The notes: generated by a model from the letters alone, not told the origin. A stretch of DNA of 64,000 nucleotides from JANJTB01 sp032027125 (GCA_032027125.1 JAVSMQ010000001.1:291727-355726); one strand, 5' to 3'. Positions 26,674-35,560 are shown, numbered from the stretch's first letter. Program-made: numbers and translations.

Positions 26674-26915
26674 TAATTAGTCTCCTTTTTTTTGGAATCC
26701 ATCATTTCCTGCGCTTTGGCAAATCTCTTATTAAATCTGTCAACACGACCTGCAGTATCAACAAGAACCTGCTTACCGGTGAAAAACGGATGCGATTTTG
26801 AATCAATTTCCAAAACCATTTTTTCGGTTTTATAACACGAGCGGGTTTTGAATGTCGAACCGTCGGTCATAACAACGTCAACGGTTTGATAAAACGGATG
26901 AATACCTTTTTTCAT
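26673..26915 (-). CDS. rpmE2: 50S ribosomal protein bL31, type B
   Basis: 80 aa. The MKKGIHPFY start, FKTRSCYKTEKMVLEIDSKS and SHPFFTGKQ segments are those of L31. The CxxC zinc ribbon of type A L31 is missing (only one cysteine), so it is the zinc-independent paralogue. It lies between the 57-aa gene (9 bp upstream) and rpsR (1-bp overlap) in one operon. Confidence 0.96.
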   Translation of the reverse strand: MKKGIHPFYQTVDVVMTDGSTFKTRSCYKTEKMVLEIDSKSHPFFTGKQVLVDTAGRVDRFNKRFAKAQEMMDSKKKETN

Positions 26916-26924
26916 TTTTTACTA

Positions 26925-27098
26925 CTACCTATTAATATCTACTTTATCTACTTGATTAATGTCGTCAACTTTTACAAACTGTTCTACAAAACGAACAGTA
27001 CCGTCATTGCCTTTATAGCCCTTGATGACCTTGACAACCGGTTTTTCTTCTGCTTTTTTCTTCTTCAGTTTATCACCGAATGATTGTGCTTTTGCCAT
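26925..27098 (-). CDS. conserved-looking 57-aa basic protein heading the L31-S18 operon
   Basis: A short ORF (57 codons plus stop) starting MAKAQSFGDKLKKKKAEEK and continuing VVKVIKGYKGNDGTVRF, ending in an acidic/basic tail (FVKVDDINQVDKVDIN). It has the size and charge of a small ribosome-associated protein, but I do not recognise a family. Its position supports it as a real gene: a promoter with perfect -33/-7 elements lies 41 nt upstream, and rpmE2 begins 9 bp after its stop codon. Codon use is like its neighbours. Confidence 0.8.
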   Translation of the reverse strand: MAKAQSFGDKLKKKKAEEKPVVKVIKGYKGNDGTVRFVEQFVKVDDINQVDKVDINR

Positions 27099-27138
27099 GC
27101 TGCACCGATTTTATTAAATATAACAAATTTACGAACTT

Positions 27139-27170
27139 CAAAAATAAGTTTTTTTTCTGATATAAACAAA
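27139..27170 (-). promoter_or_regulatory. Bacteroidota-type promoter of the L31-S18 operon
   Basis: Minus-strand TTTG (27170-27167), exactly 20 nt, then TATTTTTG (27146-27139). Both elements match the consensus perfectly. A second TAnnTTTG box (TAAATTTG) lies 7 nt further downstream and could be an alternative. Confidence 0.7.
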
Positions 27171-27176
27171 CAAAAA

Positions 27177-28154
27177 TTAAACTTTTAACGGTTCTATTTT
27201 ATCTATACCGTCTTCAGGACATTTAGAATGAATCTTATAAGCTGCCGAAAGTGTTGTCACAGGCACAGCCAGAAGTCTTTCCTTAGCAATAAGACATCCG
27301 CAAACCCTGCATACACCGTAGGATTTATTTCTGATTCTATCCATTGCATCTTCAAGTTTTTTGATATGCTCGCTGATTCTTTGAATCTGGGCATAAGTTT
27401 TTTCTTTTTCCTGTGCTTCCGAACCTTGTTCAGCCATGTGCATCGAATAAATCATACTTTCTTCACCCGAATCAAAACTTGTCAGGTCTTCCAGACGTTC
27501 CTTCAACATCCGTAATTCCTCAAGAGCCTCGGCTTTTGCCTCGTTTATCACTTCTGCAAACATATCAAGTTCTGCATCTGAGTACTTAACGTCGGGGAAA
27601 TTATTCTGAAACGGAATATTAGTAACGCTTGCAGCCTGCGGTTCGACTTTAGCAGGTTTATCAGCAACAACATCAACAGGTTTTACTTTTGGCTTTTCCG
27701 GTGCTTTAACTTCGGGTTTTGCCTTGATTTCGGGTTTTGACTTAACAACAGGCTTTGCTTTAACATTAGGCTTTGCCTTAACTTCGGGTTTTGACTTAAC
27801 CACAGGTTTTGCTTTAACTTCAGACTTTGCCTTAACTTCGGGTTTTGTCTTAACTTCGGGCTTTGTATTCTTCACTTCTAATTTTTCAGTTTTTACAGGA
27901 ATTTGAGTTTTAATTTCTTTAATATCTTTCACAGTTTGATTCTTAGCATTGGGTAATGCTTTTTTTGTATCAGCAGGTTTTGCCACAGGTTTAGTGACTG
28001 TTTTCTTTTCAACAGGTTTAGATGCAGCCCTAACCGCAGGTTTTTTATTTTCAACCTTAACTTGTGGTTTAATAGATTTATCAGAAGCTTTAGGCTGGCT
28101 TACATCAACCTTCTTTACTTCTTTTACATCATTTTTAATCGTTTTCTTTGCCAT
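27177..28154 (-). CDS. DksA/TraR-type zinc-finger protein with long K/P/V repeat tail
   Basis: 325 aa. The C-terminal 125 residues form a DksA-like coiled coil (AKAEALEELRMLKERLEDL) and zinc finger (YGVCRVCGCLIAKERLLAVP) typical of general stress/TraR-type regulators that bind RNA polymerase. The distal finger pair reads HSKC rather than CxxC, so the metal set would be C-C-H-C. The first 190 residues are a highly charged, disordered extension built from short KPEVKAK/KPVVKSK repeats, with AKPV-like Ala-Pro stretches. An SD (GGAG) precedes the ATG by 7 nt. The gene is separate from the S18 operon, which lies downstream. Confidence 0.82.
   Translation of the reverse strand: MAKKTIKNDVKEVKKVDVSQPKASDKSIKPQVKVENKKPAVRAASKPVEKKTVTKPVAKPADTKKALPNAKNQTVKDIKEIKTQIPVKTEKLEVKNTKPEVKTKPEVKAKSEVKAKPVVKSKPEVKAKPNVKAKPVVKSKPEIKAKPEVKAPEKPKVKPVDVVADKPAKVEPQAASVTNIPFQNNFPDVKYSDAELDMFAEVINEAKAEALEELRMLKERLEDLTSFDSGEESMIYSMHMAEQGSEAQEKEKTYAQIQRISEHIKKLEDAMDRIRNKSYGVCRVCGCLIAKERLLAVPVTTLSAAYKIHSKCPEDGIDKIEPLKV
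27690..27880 (-). repeat. in-frame tandem coding repeat (KPEVKA/KPVVKS)
   Basis: About ten copies of an 18-bp unit coding six residues, such as KPEVKA, KSEVKA, KPVVKS, KPNVKA and KPEIKA. Neighbouring copies are similar at DNA level, so length change by slippage or recombination is likely between strains. Confidence 0.75.
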
Positions 28155-28375
28155 AAAAAGCTCCGTAATAAATTAATCTCTACTGTTAATATCCAAATCA
28201 TGTTATAAATTTTTATAATTTGGCTATAATAATAAAAAATAGATTTTAACCAAAAAAACCTGAATAAAATTGATAAAAATATTATTAATTACCAATAAAC
28301 GGCAATTGACGAATATTTCATGTTTTATTGCAGAAGAACAAACAAATAGTTTTCCACAAGTGAAAACTTAAGAAA

Positions 28376-29650
28376 TTAATACTTTATTATAGTGTCGTTT
28401 CTATCCGGACTTAACGATACTATTGCAATTTCAGCTCCGGTATAATCTTCAATTATTTTAAAGTAATCAAGTGTTTCTTTTGGCAAATCTTTAAATTCAG
28501 TAATTCCATTCAATGATTTCTTCCATCCCGGAACTGTTATATATTCACATTCCAGTTTATTCAGTGATGGCAAATCAACAGGGAAATACTTTAGAAGTCT
28601 GCCGTCTATTTTGTATCCCGTACATATTTTTATTTCATCAAAGTCATCAAGTACATCAAGTTTAGTAAGAGCAATCTGTGATATTCCGTTTATCATAACA
28701 GAATATTTCAAAGCTACTAAATCAAGCCATCCGCATCTTCTGGGTCGTCCGGTAGTAGCGCCGAACTCAGCACCCTGCGACCGGAGATACTCCCCTGTTT
28801 CATCATTGAGTTCTGTCGGGAAAGGACCATGACCGACTCTGGTACAATATGCCTTAGTAATACCAATTATATTACTGATAGAGGTCGGCGGGATTCCAAG
28901 CCCGGTACAGGCACCTCCGGAAGTAGGATTGGAACTTGTCACATAAGGATATGTTCCGTGGTCTAAATCAAGTAAAGCTCCCTGTGCCCCTTCAGCAAGG
29001 ATATTTTTTCCATCACGGATAGCATTATTGAGTAATGTAGTTGTATCAGTTATAAAAGGGTCAATAAGTTTATCAAATTTCAGATAAGTTTCGACTATTT
29101 CTTCCGGGTCAAGAGCATCGGAACCATATACTTTTGTCAAAACATTATTATGTTCGGCAATATTCTGTCGCAGTTTCAGTTCGAAATACTCCCGGTCCAG
29201 AAGGTCAACAATCCTTATACCTACCCTACGGGCTTTATCAATATAAGCCGGTCCGATACCTCTTCCGGTCGTTCCGATTGCTTTACCGGCATCGGATGAC
29301 TCCCTCAACTGGTCGAGAAGTTTATGATAGGGCATAATCAGATGTGCTTTATGACTTATAAAAAGACGTCCCGTAACATCTATTCCATAACTTGAGAGCA
29401 TATCAATTTCATGAGTAAGAGCAACAGGGTCAATTACAACACCGTTACCAATTACGCATTGAACACCGTCATTTAGAATACCGGACGGTATGAGATGCAG
29501 AACAAATTTTTTCCCGTTAAAGACAATGGTATGACCTGCATTTGCTCCGCCCTGGTATCTGGCGACTATATCATTTTGAGCGCTGAGTAAGTCAACTATC
29601 TTGCCCTTACCCTCATCTCCCCATTGAGAACCTACTACTAACGTTACCAT
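28376..29650 (-). CDS. purA: adenylosuccinate synthetase
   Basis: 424 aa; joins IMP and aspartate with GTP to give adenylosuccinate in AMP synthesis. Motifs: VVGSQWGDEGKGKIVDLL at the N-terminus (GTP/IMP site and catalytic Asp), QGGANAGHTIVF (catalytic His), GTTGRGIGPAYIDK and the late TTGRPRRCGWLD. The ATG at 29650 fits family starts; upstream in-frame codons are hydrophobic noise. A promoter candidate lies at 29728-29757. Confidence 0.96.
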   Translation of the reverse strand: MVTLVVGSQWGDEGKGKIVDLLSAQNDIVARYQGGANAGHTIVFNGKKFVLHLIPSGILNDGVQCVIGNGVVIDPVALTHEIDMLSSYGIDVTGRLFISHKAHLIMPYHKLLDQLRESSDAGKAIGTTGRGIGPAYIDKARRVGIRIVDLLDREYFELKLRQNIAEHNNVLTKVYGSDALDPEEIVETYLKFDKLIDPFITDTTTLLNNAIRDGKNILAEGAQGALLDLDHGTYPYVTSSNPTSGGACTGLGIPPTSISNIIGITKAYCTRVGHGPFPTELNDETGEYLRSQGAEFGATTGRPRRCGWLDLVALKYSVMINGISQIALTKLDVLDDFDEIKICTGYKIDGRLLKYFPVDLPSLNKLECEYITVPGWKKSLNGITEFKDLPKETLDYFKIIEDYTGAEIAIVSLSPDRNDTIIKY

Positions 29651-29702
29651 AAGAATTTGTAACCAATAATTAAATACAACTTTTGAATCAAAAAAAAAGG
29701 CT

Positions 29703-29722
29703 GTCAAATCAAACATTTTGAC
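29703..29722 (-). promoter_or_regulatory. inverted repeat near the purA transcription start
   Basis: GTCAAA-N8-TTTGAC, perfect 6-bp arms, followed on the minus strand by AGCC and nine T residues. It may be a weak terminator of the secD-secF-STAS operon, or an operator/leader hairpin at the purA start; the sequence does not decide. Confidence 0.35.
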
Positions 29723-29727
29723 TTTAA

Positions 29728-29757
29728 CAAAAATAAGATTATTTTGTTCAAATCAAA
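29728..29757 (-). promoter_or_regulatory. promoter candidate for purA
   Basis: Minus-strand TATTTTTG (29735-29728) fits TAnnTTTG and TTTG (29757-29754) lies 18 nt upstream. It would give a leader of about 70 nt. Confidence 0.45.
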
Positions 29758-29790
29758 ATTTTATTATTATTTTAACAGTCTTTTAAAATA

Positions 29791-30153
29791 TTATTTAGTC
29801 TTACATTCCGCAAGAGCAGTATCAATATTATCATATATTTTGAATACTCTGTCTAAATGTGTCATTGTAAGCAGTTTCAATATCTTTGCAGGTACATTTA
29901 CCAGCATCATTCTCAAGCCGTTTTTGCTTAGATTTGAATGCGCATTGGCAAGCATACCAATGCCTGTGCTGTTCATTATCTGAACATCACAGGCATCAAT
30001 AATAATGCATTTTGCAGCAGATGTTGTAAGTTCATCCAATATGCTTGTAAAACTCAGGGCATCATTACCGCCAAGTACAGAACTGCTCAGTTTTACTAAG
30101 GCTATTTCCGATTTATCATCAAGAAAACTTGATTTATATTCTGAACTGCTCAT
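29791..30153 (-). CDS. STAS-domain protein (anti-sigma factor antagonist type)
   Basis: 120 aa, a single STAS domain. The strand-loop IIIDACDVQIMNSTGIGML carries the serine (in NSTGIG) that partner kinases phosphorylate in SpoIIAA/RsbV-type proteins. The C-terminal helix (ILKLLTMTHLDRVFKIYDN) is typical too. It starts 7 bp after secF stops and so is co-transcribed with the Sec accessory genes. No cognate kinase or phosphatase gene is in the window. Confidence 0.88.
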   Translation of the reverse strand: MSSSEYKSSFLDDKSEIALVKLSSSVLGGNDALSFTSILDELTTSAAKCIIIDACDVQIMNSTGIGMLANAHSNLSKNGLRMMLVNVPAKILKLLTMTHLDRVFKIYDNIDTALAECKTK

Positions 30154-30160
30154 AATTTAT

Positions 30161-31108
30161 CTACACTTTTGCTGTTATAAATTTCTTACCGCCTTTTATT
30201 GATTCAGTTTCATGTTTATCTTTTCTTTCATGCATCCAGATAACAAAATTACTTGCAACATAAACCGATGAATAAGTACCGAACACAAGACCCCAGAACA
30301 TTGTGAATACTAATCCCTGAAGTACAGGTCCGCCAAATACAAAAATAACAACCAATACGAGCAGAACGCTCATACCTGTATTTATAGTCCTTGACAAGGT
30401 TTCATTTAAGCTCATATTCACCATCTTAGTAAAGTTCATTCCCTTATGTTTCTCTAAATTTTCCCTGACACGGTCAAATATTACCACTGTATCATTAATT
30501 GAATAACCAATTACAGTAAGCAAACCTGCCATTATCCCCTGATTCATTTCAAGGTCAACTAATCCGAGATGATGAACTACAACAATCATGGTAAAAGTCA
30601 GCAGTACATCATGTATCATTGCAACAACAGCACCTAATCCGAAATTAAAATCGAATCGGAACGCAATATATATTAATATTGCAATTGTTGAAATAATTAG
30701 AGCCCAAACAGCATCAATAAGTAATTCAGAGCTGATTTTAGGACCTATCTTATCAATTTTAAGTACTATTATTTCTGAATTAGGTAAAGCAGCTTTTAAA
30801 GCTTTTGTTACCATATCCGATGCAATGTCTGATTCAACAATCCTGATAAGATACTGGTCTTTATCACCGAATGATTTTATTTCTGAACCCTTTATGTTTG
30901 CATTGGTAATAATAGTTCTTACCTCTCCAATTGTAGGTGTGCTGCTTATTTGATACGCTATTTCCGTACCACCCTTGAAGTCAATACCAAGTACCGGTTT
31001 AAGGATAAAAATTGCGGCTAATCCAAGAATTGACAATGCAAATGAAAAAATCGCAAATTTCTTTCTAAAACCGACAAAATCAATATTCGTTACTTTAAAA
31101 AATTCCAT
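30161..31108 (-). CDS. secF: protein translocase subunit SecF
   Basis: 315 aa, six membrane helices. SecD/SecF use the proton gradient to pull preproteins through SecYEG. The SecF signature is GIDFKGGTEIAYQ near residue 43, and the helix 4 segment IGYSINDTVVIFDRVREN is the proton-coupling region. secD ends 29 bp upstream; the STAS gene follows at 7 bp. Confidence 0.96.
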   Translation of the reverse strand: MEFFKVTNIDFVGFRKKFAIFSFALSILGLAAIFILKPVLGIDFKGGTEIAYQISSTPTIGEVRTIITNANIKGSEIKSFGDKDQYLIRIVESDIASDMVTKALKAALPNSEIIVLKIDKIGPKISSELLIDAVWALIISTIAILIYIAFRFDFNFGLGAVVAMIHDVLLTFTMIVVVHHLGLVDLEMNQGIMAGLLTVIGYSINDTVVIFDRVRENLEKHKGMNFTKMVNMSLNETLSRTINTGMSVLLVLVVIFVFGGPVLQGLVFTMFWGLVFGTYSSVYVASNFVIWMHERKDKHETESIKGGKKFITAKV

Positions 31109-31137
31109 TTTATTTTCCTACTTAAATTATTTATTGA

Positions 31138-33270
31138 CTAAACGTTTTTGACAAATTTAACCTGACCGAAATTGAAGTCAGTAGCACCACGGGACAACAT
31201 CAAATCAATAAAGGCTCTTGAAACAACTATAGCTGTAAACAATGTTGTAATGATACCGATTAGTAATGTAGTTGCAAATCCCTGAATCGGTCCTGTACCA
31301 AACACTAAAAGTATAAAAGCCGTAATAGCCGTTGTAAGGTTACCATCAATAATTGCACTCATTGCTTTGCTAAAACCTTCGTCAATAGCAGAACGGATTG
31401 ATCTGCCTTTGTTTAGTTCTTCCCTAATTCTCTCAAAGATTAGAACGTTTGCATCTACAGCCATACCCATTGTTAATACAACACCTGCAATACCCGGTAA
31501 AGTCAGGGTTCCCTTAAGAGCTGCAAGGACACCGATAATTAACAGTACGTTTACAACAACTGCAAAGTCTGCTATAAGCCCGCCGTTTCTATAATAAAGA
31601 TACATATAAAGTATAACAAGAATCAGAGCAGCAATCGAAGCATTAATACCTGCATTGATTGAATCCTGACCAAGTGACGGACCTACTACACGCTCTTCAA
31701 CTATTTGAACGGGAGCTTTTAAAGCGCCGGCTTTAAGTACAACTTCAAGAAGTCTTGCTTCTTCAGCATTTGACATACCGGTAATCTGTGACCTGCCACC
31801 TGTAATTTTCGCCTGAACAACCGGAGCAGAATATACTCTGTCATCAAGAACGATTGCAATTCTCTTCTTAAGATTTGCACCTGTTATTCTTGCCCAGCGT
31901 TCGGAACCGTCATCATTCATAGCCATATTAACCATGGGTGCGTTTGTTGTCGGGTCGAATGACTGTGATGCATCATTAATAACTTCGCCTGTCAGTTCCG
32001 GTTCTTTTTTGAGGCAGTAGAACTCAAATATTTCCACGTTGGATTGTTTTAACATTCTCTGGTCGGGTTTAGCTTCAGCCGTCAGTTTATAATCAATTGG
32101 TATAAATGGTTTAACACCGGCTCTGTTTAGAATTTCATAAAATTTATCAAGCGAATCTTTGATTATTCTGAATGCAAATTCCCCGTCGGTTGGTACATTA
32201 TCTGTAGTATAATAATATTCAACCCAACGTGCATTTTCCTGAGGAGGAATAAAATACGTTGCAAAAAGAGTAGTGAAAGGATGGTCTTCCAAATGTTTTT
32301 TCCTAATCTGGTCCTCGGACATACCCTCATAAGGATTTGAAGTATCCGATTTTTGAGTGGAATCCTGAACAGTAGAATCTGCTTTTGCAAGCTGAGTAGA
32401 ATCACCTTTTACAACTTTTGCAGAATCTGCTTTAGCAATCTTGGTAGAATCAACTTTAACTGTATCTGCAGCTACTACGGTTGAATCTTCCGGCAATCCT
32501 TTGCGTTTTCTGTTTATCTCGGCAAGATATTTGTCAATTCTTGTAAATGCTCTGACAATATCGGCATTATTTTTTACAAGATGGAATTCGAGACGTGCAG
32601 TAGTCTGAAGTAAATTCCTCATTTGTTCCTGATTTTCAACACCCGGCAATTCAAGAATGATTCTGTTCGAACCGACTTTTTGAATGTTAGGTTCAGAAAC
32701 ACCGAACTGGTCAATACGCTGGCGTATTACTTCCTGCGCCTGGTCAATAGCGTCATTGGAATTTTGGCGGAGACGTTCAATAATCTTTTCTTCACTTGCT
32801 TCACGGAAATCCCCAATGTCAAAATAAGAAATCAACGATTTGCCTTTAGGACGGGCGATTTCATTAAAATTCTTAAGGAATATATCGAGTGCATCCTTAT
32901 CGGATTTCGCTGCTTCTGCTTTTGTCTTGTTAATTACGGCTGTAAAATATTCATCAACGGACTCGCTTTGAGCAGTTTCTTCAATCAATTTAACGATGTC
33001 AACTTCAAGAGTAACATACATACCGCCTCTTAAGTCCAAACCGAGTTTAAGCTGGTTTTTCTTTGCAGATGCAAGGTCCTGACCGTATTTGTTTTTGAAT
33101 TCCTCAATGATTCTTAAAGAATCTTCAGGGTTAGCCGCACTACGGGCTCTTTCCCTGTATTCTTTTTGTTTGGATTCAAGCTGTCCTGCCTGATATGATG
33201 GAATCATAACAGCTATCACAGCAACCACCGGCAATATTACCAGTAGAAGTTTACCCCAATTATTTTTCAA
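31138..33270 (-). CDS. secD: protein translocase subunit SecD
   Basis: 710 aa. Motifs: KLGLDLRGGMYVTLEVDI in the P1 region, the ITGMSNAEEARLLEVVLKAGALKAP segment, the GPSLGQDSINAG start of the membrane part and GMAVDANVLIFERIREEL in helix 4. Residues about 262-315 are a low-complexity insert repeating D-S-T and K-A-D-S, so the periplasmic P1 domain is longer than in E. coli. It heads a secD-secF-STAS operon with its own promoter (33334-33365). Confidence 0.96.
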   Translation of the reverse strand: MKNNWGKLLLVILPVVAVIAVMIPSYQAGQLESKQKEYRERARSAANPEDSLRIIEEFKNKYGQDLASAKKNQLKLGLDLRGGMYVTLEVDIVKLIEETAQSESVDEYFTAVINKTKAEAAKSDKDALDIFLKNFNEIARPKGKSLISYFDIGDFREASEEKIIERLRQNSNDAIDQAQEVIRQRIDQFGVSEPNIQKVGSNRIILELPGVENQEQMRNLLQTTARLEFHLVKNNADIVRAFTRIDKYLAEINRKRKGLPEDSTVVAADTVKVDSTKIAKADSAKVVKGDSTQLAKADSTVQDSTQKSDTSNPYEGMSEDQIRKKHLEDHPFTTLFATYFIPPQENARWVEYYYTTDNVPTDGEFAFRIIKDSLDKFYEILNRAGVKPFIPIDYKLTAEAKPDQRMLKQSNVEIFEFYCLKKEPELTGEVINDASQSFDPTTNAPMVNMAMNDDGSERWARITGANLKKRIAIVLDDRVYSAPVVQAKITGGRSQITGMSNAEEARLLEVVLKAGALKAPVQIVEERVVGPSLGQDSINAGINASIAALILVILYMYLYYRNGGLIADFAVVVNVLLIIGVLAALKGTLTLPGIAGVVLTMGMAVDANVLIFERIREELNKGRSIRSAIDEGFSKAMSAIIDGNLTTAITAFILLVFGTGPIQGFATTLLIGIITTLFTAIVVSRAFIDLMLSRGATDFNFGQVKFVKNV

Positions 33271-33333
33271 TTAAATACTCCGAATATAAACATCAATAAC
33301 TTATTTTCTTTAATATGCATTTTTACAGAACTA

Positions 33334-33365
33334 CAAAATTATGTTCTTTTTAGGGAATAATCAAA
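33334..33365 (-). promoter_or_regulatory. Bacteroidota-type promoter of secD
   Basis: Minus-strand TTTG (33365-33362), exactly 20 nt, then TAATTTTG (33341-33334). Both match the consensus. The leader to the ATG is about 60 nt. Confidence 0.7.
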
Positions 33366-33392
33366 AATTATTTATTTTTTTCACAAAAAACA

Positions 33393-34598
33393 TTAAATTT
33401 CTATTCCGAAATCTATTAACTTTCTATACAGTGTTCTCTCGCTAATTCCAAGTGATTCAGAAGCTTGACGACGATTTCCGGCTGAACGGCGTAATGCAAG
33501 AATAATCATTTTCTTTTCTAATTCATCAAGACGTAAACTTTCGATGTTTTCAATTATGTCATCCTGAGAGTGAATTTCCTCAGCAGTTTCAATCTGCATA
33601 TTGTCAATCGAATCACTCAATCTGTCAATTTGTCTTGATAATTCAAAACCCGTTCTTTTAATTTCATTAATATCGGATTTCATATCAAGCAGAGTTTTAA
33701 ATATCAACAGCAATTCATTCGAGCCGATTTCATCCTTGAACATTGATACTAAAGACTGTTCATTTGCTGTCTGTCTGAATTCGTAAGCTGGAAGTGCAGG
33801 CGGGATATATTTCCTGAGTATCTCGGGAGTAATATATGCACCTTTCTCAAGTGTAAGAATGGTATCAATGAGATTTTTCAACTCCCTGACGTTACCGGGC
33901 CAATGCAGGCTTTTAAGAATATTCAATGCATCGGGTGAAGCACCTTGATAATGCAGTCCAAGTTTAGAGCATGTTTTTTTTCCGAAATATTCGACTAATT
34001 CCGGAATATCCTGAGAGTGATTTCTTAACTCAGGTAATTTTATATGAACTGAATTCATGCGGAAAAACAAATCCCTTCTGAATTTACCCTGCTCAACAAA
34101 TACTTCTAAATCTCTGTTTGTTGCTGCAATCACTCTGACATCAACTCTTTTTCCTGTTGAAGAACCTAATCTTGTAAATTCTCCTGATTCAAGTACCCTG
34201 AGTAACTTGACTTGTGTTCCAATCGGCATTTCACCGATTTCATCAAGAAATATTGTTCCTTTATGAGCAGTTTCAAAAAATCCAATCCGCTGGTCATAAG
34301 CACCTGTGAATGCCCCTTTTTCATGCCCGAATAATTCTGACTCAAGCAGTGTTTCGGGTATTGCTCCGCAATTAACACTTACAAACTGTGCTTTTTTTCT
34401 GTTGCTTAATCCATGAATAGTATTGGCAAATACTTCCTTACCGGTACCGGTTTCGCCCGTAATCAGAACTGTCAGGTCTGTTGGTGCAGCTTGAATCATA
34501 GTATTGACAGCAGCATTGATTTGTGGTGAATTGCCAATAATGCCGAATTTTTGCTTAATTTCATTTAAAAATTGTCTTTCGAAAGAATCTGTATCCAT
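33393..34598 (-). CDS. sigma-54-dependent transcriptional activator (no receiver domain)
   Basis: 401 aa. An AAA+ domain fills residues 20-255: Walker A GETGTGKE (48-55), the sigma-54 contact loop GAFTGAYD, and Walker B GTIFLDEIGEM. The C-terminus is a Fis-type helix-turn-helix (RRQASESLGISERTLYRKL). Only about 20 residues precede the AAA+ part, so it lacks a receiver or sensor domain and must be controlled another way. It is the last gene of a minus-strand operon behind rhodanese (7-bp gap), J-domain and LOG genes. Confidence 0.93.
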   Translation of the reverse strand: MDTDSFERQFLNEIKQKFGIIGNSPQINAAVNTMIQAAPTDLTVLITGETGTGKEVFANTIHGLSNRKKAQFVSVNCGAIPETLLESELFGHEKGAFTGAYDQRIGFFETAHKGTIFLDEIGEMPIGTQVKLLRVLESGEFTRLGSSTGKRVDVRVIAATNRDLEVFVEQGKFRRDLFFRMNSVHIKLPELRNHSQDIPELVEYFGKKTCSKLGLHYQGASPDALNILKSLHWPGNVRELKNLIDTILTLEKGAYITPEILRKYIPPALPAYEFRQTANEQSLVSMFKDEIGSNELLLIFKTLLDMKSDINEIKRTGFELSRQIDRLSDSIDNMQIETAEEIHSQDDIIENIESLRLDELEKKMIILALRRSAGNRRQASESLGISERTLYRKLIDFGIEI

Positions 34599-34605
34599 TT
34601 GCTGC

Positions 34606-35127
34606 CTATTTTATACCTTTCTTTTTTGACCATTCGTCCCAGCCGCCTGTATAGATGAGAACATTACCGAATCCGAAATTTAGAAGTATTTCGGCAATTT
34701 TATGGCTCGAATCACAGTTTCCGCCGTCACAATAAACAAGGATTTTTTTATTCTGGGGCAGGTCAAGAATTTTATTCATAACTTCGGATTCATCGGCATA
34801 AGGAAAAATATTGATTGAATTTCCGATTCTGCTTTTTTTGTAATATTCAGGATTACGTGCATCTATCAAAATGAAATCATCATTTGAAATTATTTTCAGC
34901 ATCTGCTCATAAGTTACGGTTGTACCGTCAATTTTTTCAATACCGTCTTTTGATGTCACACTTTCCTGCTTTCCAAAAACTGCATCGTCACTCAATTTAG
35001 ACACTGCTTTCTTTTGATATATCAATGGCAGCGGCTTGGGCAGCATATAATTATACACCACACCGATTGATATTGAAACAACCAATATGAATAGAATTTC
35101 TTTTAATATACTTTTGTTTATTTTCAT
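34606..35127 (-). CDS. membrane-anchored rhodanese-domain protein
   Basis: 173 aa: an N-terminal membrane helix (ILFILVVSISIGVVYNYML), a linker, then a rhodanese domain (FILIDARNPEYYKKSRIGNSINIF to GWDEWSKKKG). The active-site loop is YCDGGNCDSS, with the catalytic cysteine first. The domain would face the periplasm and could transfer sulfur or just bind; the substrate is unknown. It is third in the LOG/J-domain/rhodanese/sigma-54 operon. Confidence 0.88.
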   Translation of the reverse strand: MKINKSILKEILFILVVSISIGVVYNYMLPKPLPLIYQKKAVSKLSDDAVFGKQESVTSKDGIEKIDGTTVTYEQMLKIISNDDFILIDARNPEYYKKSRIGNSINIFPYADESEVMNKILDLPQNKKILVYCDGGNCDSSHKIAEILLNFGFGNVLIYTGGWDEWSKKKGIK

Positions 35128-35158
35128 TACTTTAAATAAATTTGGTCAAATAAATGAT

Positions 35159-35557
35159 TTACATTCCTCTTTGCTTTTTAATCTTTAGGTAAGCTTCATT
35201 TATATCTTTTGAACGTGCTTCTGCTTTTTTTCTGACTTCGTCACTCAAATGAGACACTTTATCGGGATGAAATTCTTTCATCTTTTTTCTATAAATTGTT
35301 TTAATAAACTCATCATCTGATTCCTGTGATATACCCAATGTTTGGTATGCCTTCTCTATTTCGGATAATTGCGGATTAAAATCAGATTTGTTTTGATTCT
35401 TATCGCTTCTGTTTTCATCGCCGGAGTTTTTTGATGAATTTAGTTCGTCAATAATTTTTTTCAATTCATCATCTTCATTATCAATAAAAGAAAACCCGTC
35501 TCCGGATTTTACGGAATTTGATTTGATTATTCTCGATATTCTTTCAAAAATCTGCAT
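35159..35557 (-). CDS. J-domain (DnaJ-like) protein
   Basis: 132 aa. The C-terminal 65 residues are a J domain with the HPD tripeptide (YRKKMKEFHPDKVSHLSD), which would stimulate a DnaK ATPase. The first half is disordered, rich in Ser, Asn, Asp and Lys. There is no Gly/Phe or zinc-binding region, so it is not full DnaJ. It begins 3 bp after the LOG-family gene. Confidence 0.88.
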   Translation of the reverse strand: MQIFERISRIIKSNSVKSGDGFSFIDNEDDELKKIIDELNSSKNSGDENRSDKNQNKSDFNPQLSEIEKAYQTLGISQESDDEFIKTIYRKKMKEFHPDKVSHLSDEVRKKAEARSKDINEAYLKIKKQRGM

Positions 35558-35560
35558 TTT

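Noticed and set aside
27690..27880. Regular short repeats that look like a CRISPR array
   Set aside because: They are in-frame 18-bp coding repeats with no unique spacers and no cas genes nearby.
27724..27906. Plus-strand ORF with repeated TSGFALT-like units
   Set aside because: It is the antisense reading of the KPEVKA repeat of the DksA-type gene; the repeat creates open frames on both strands.
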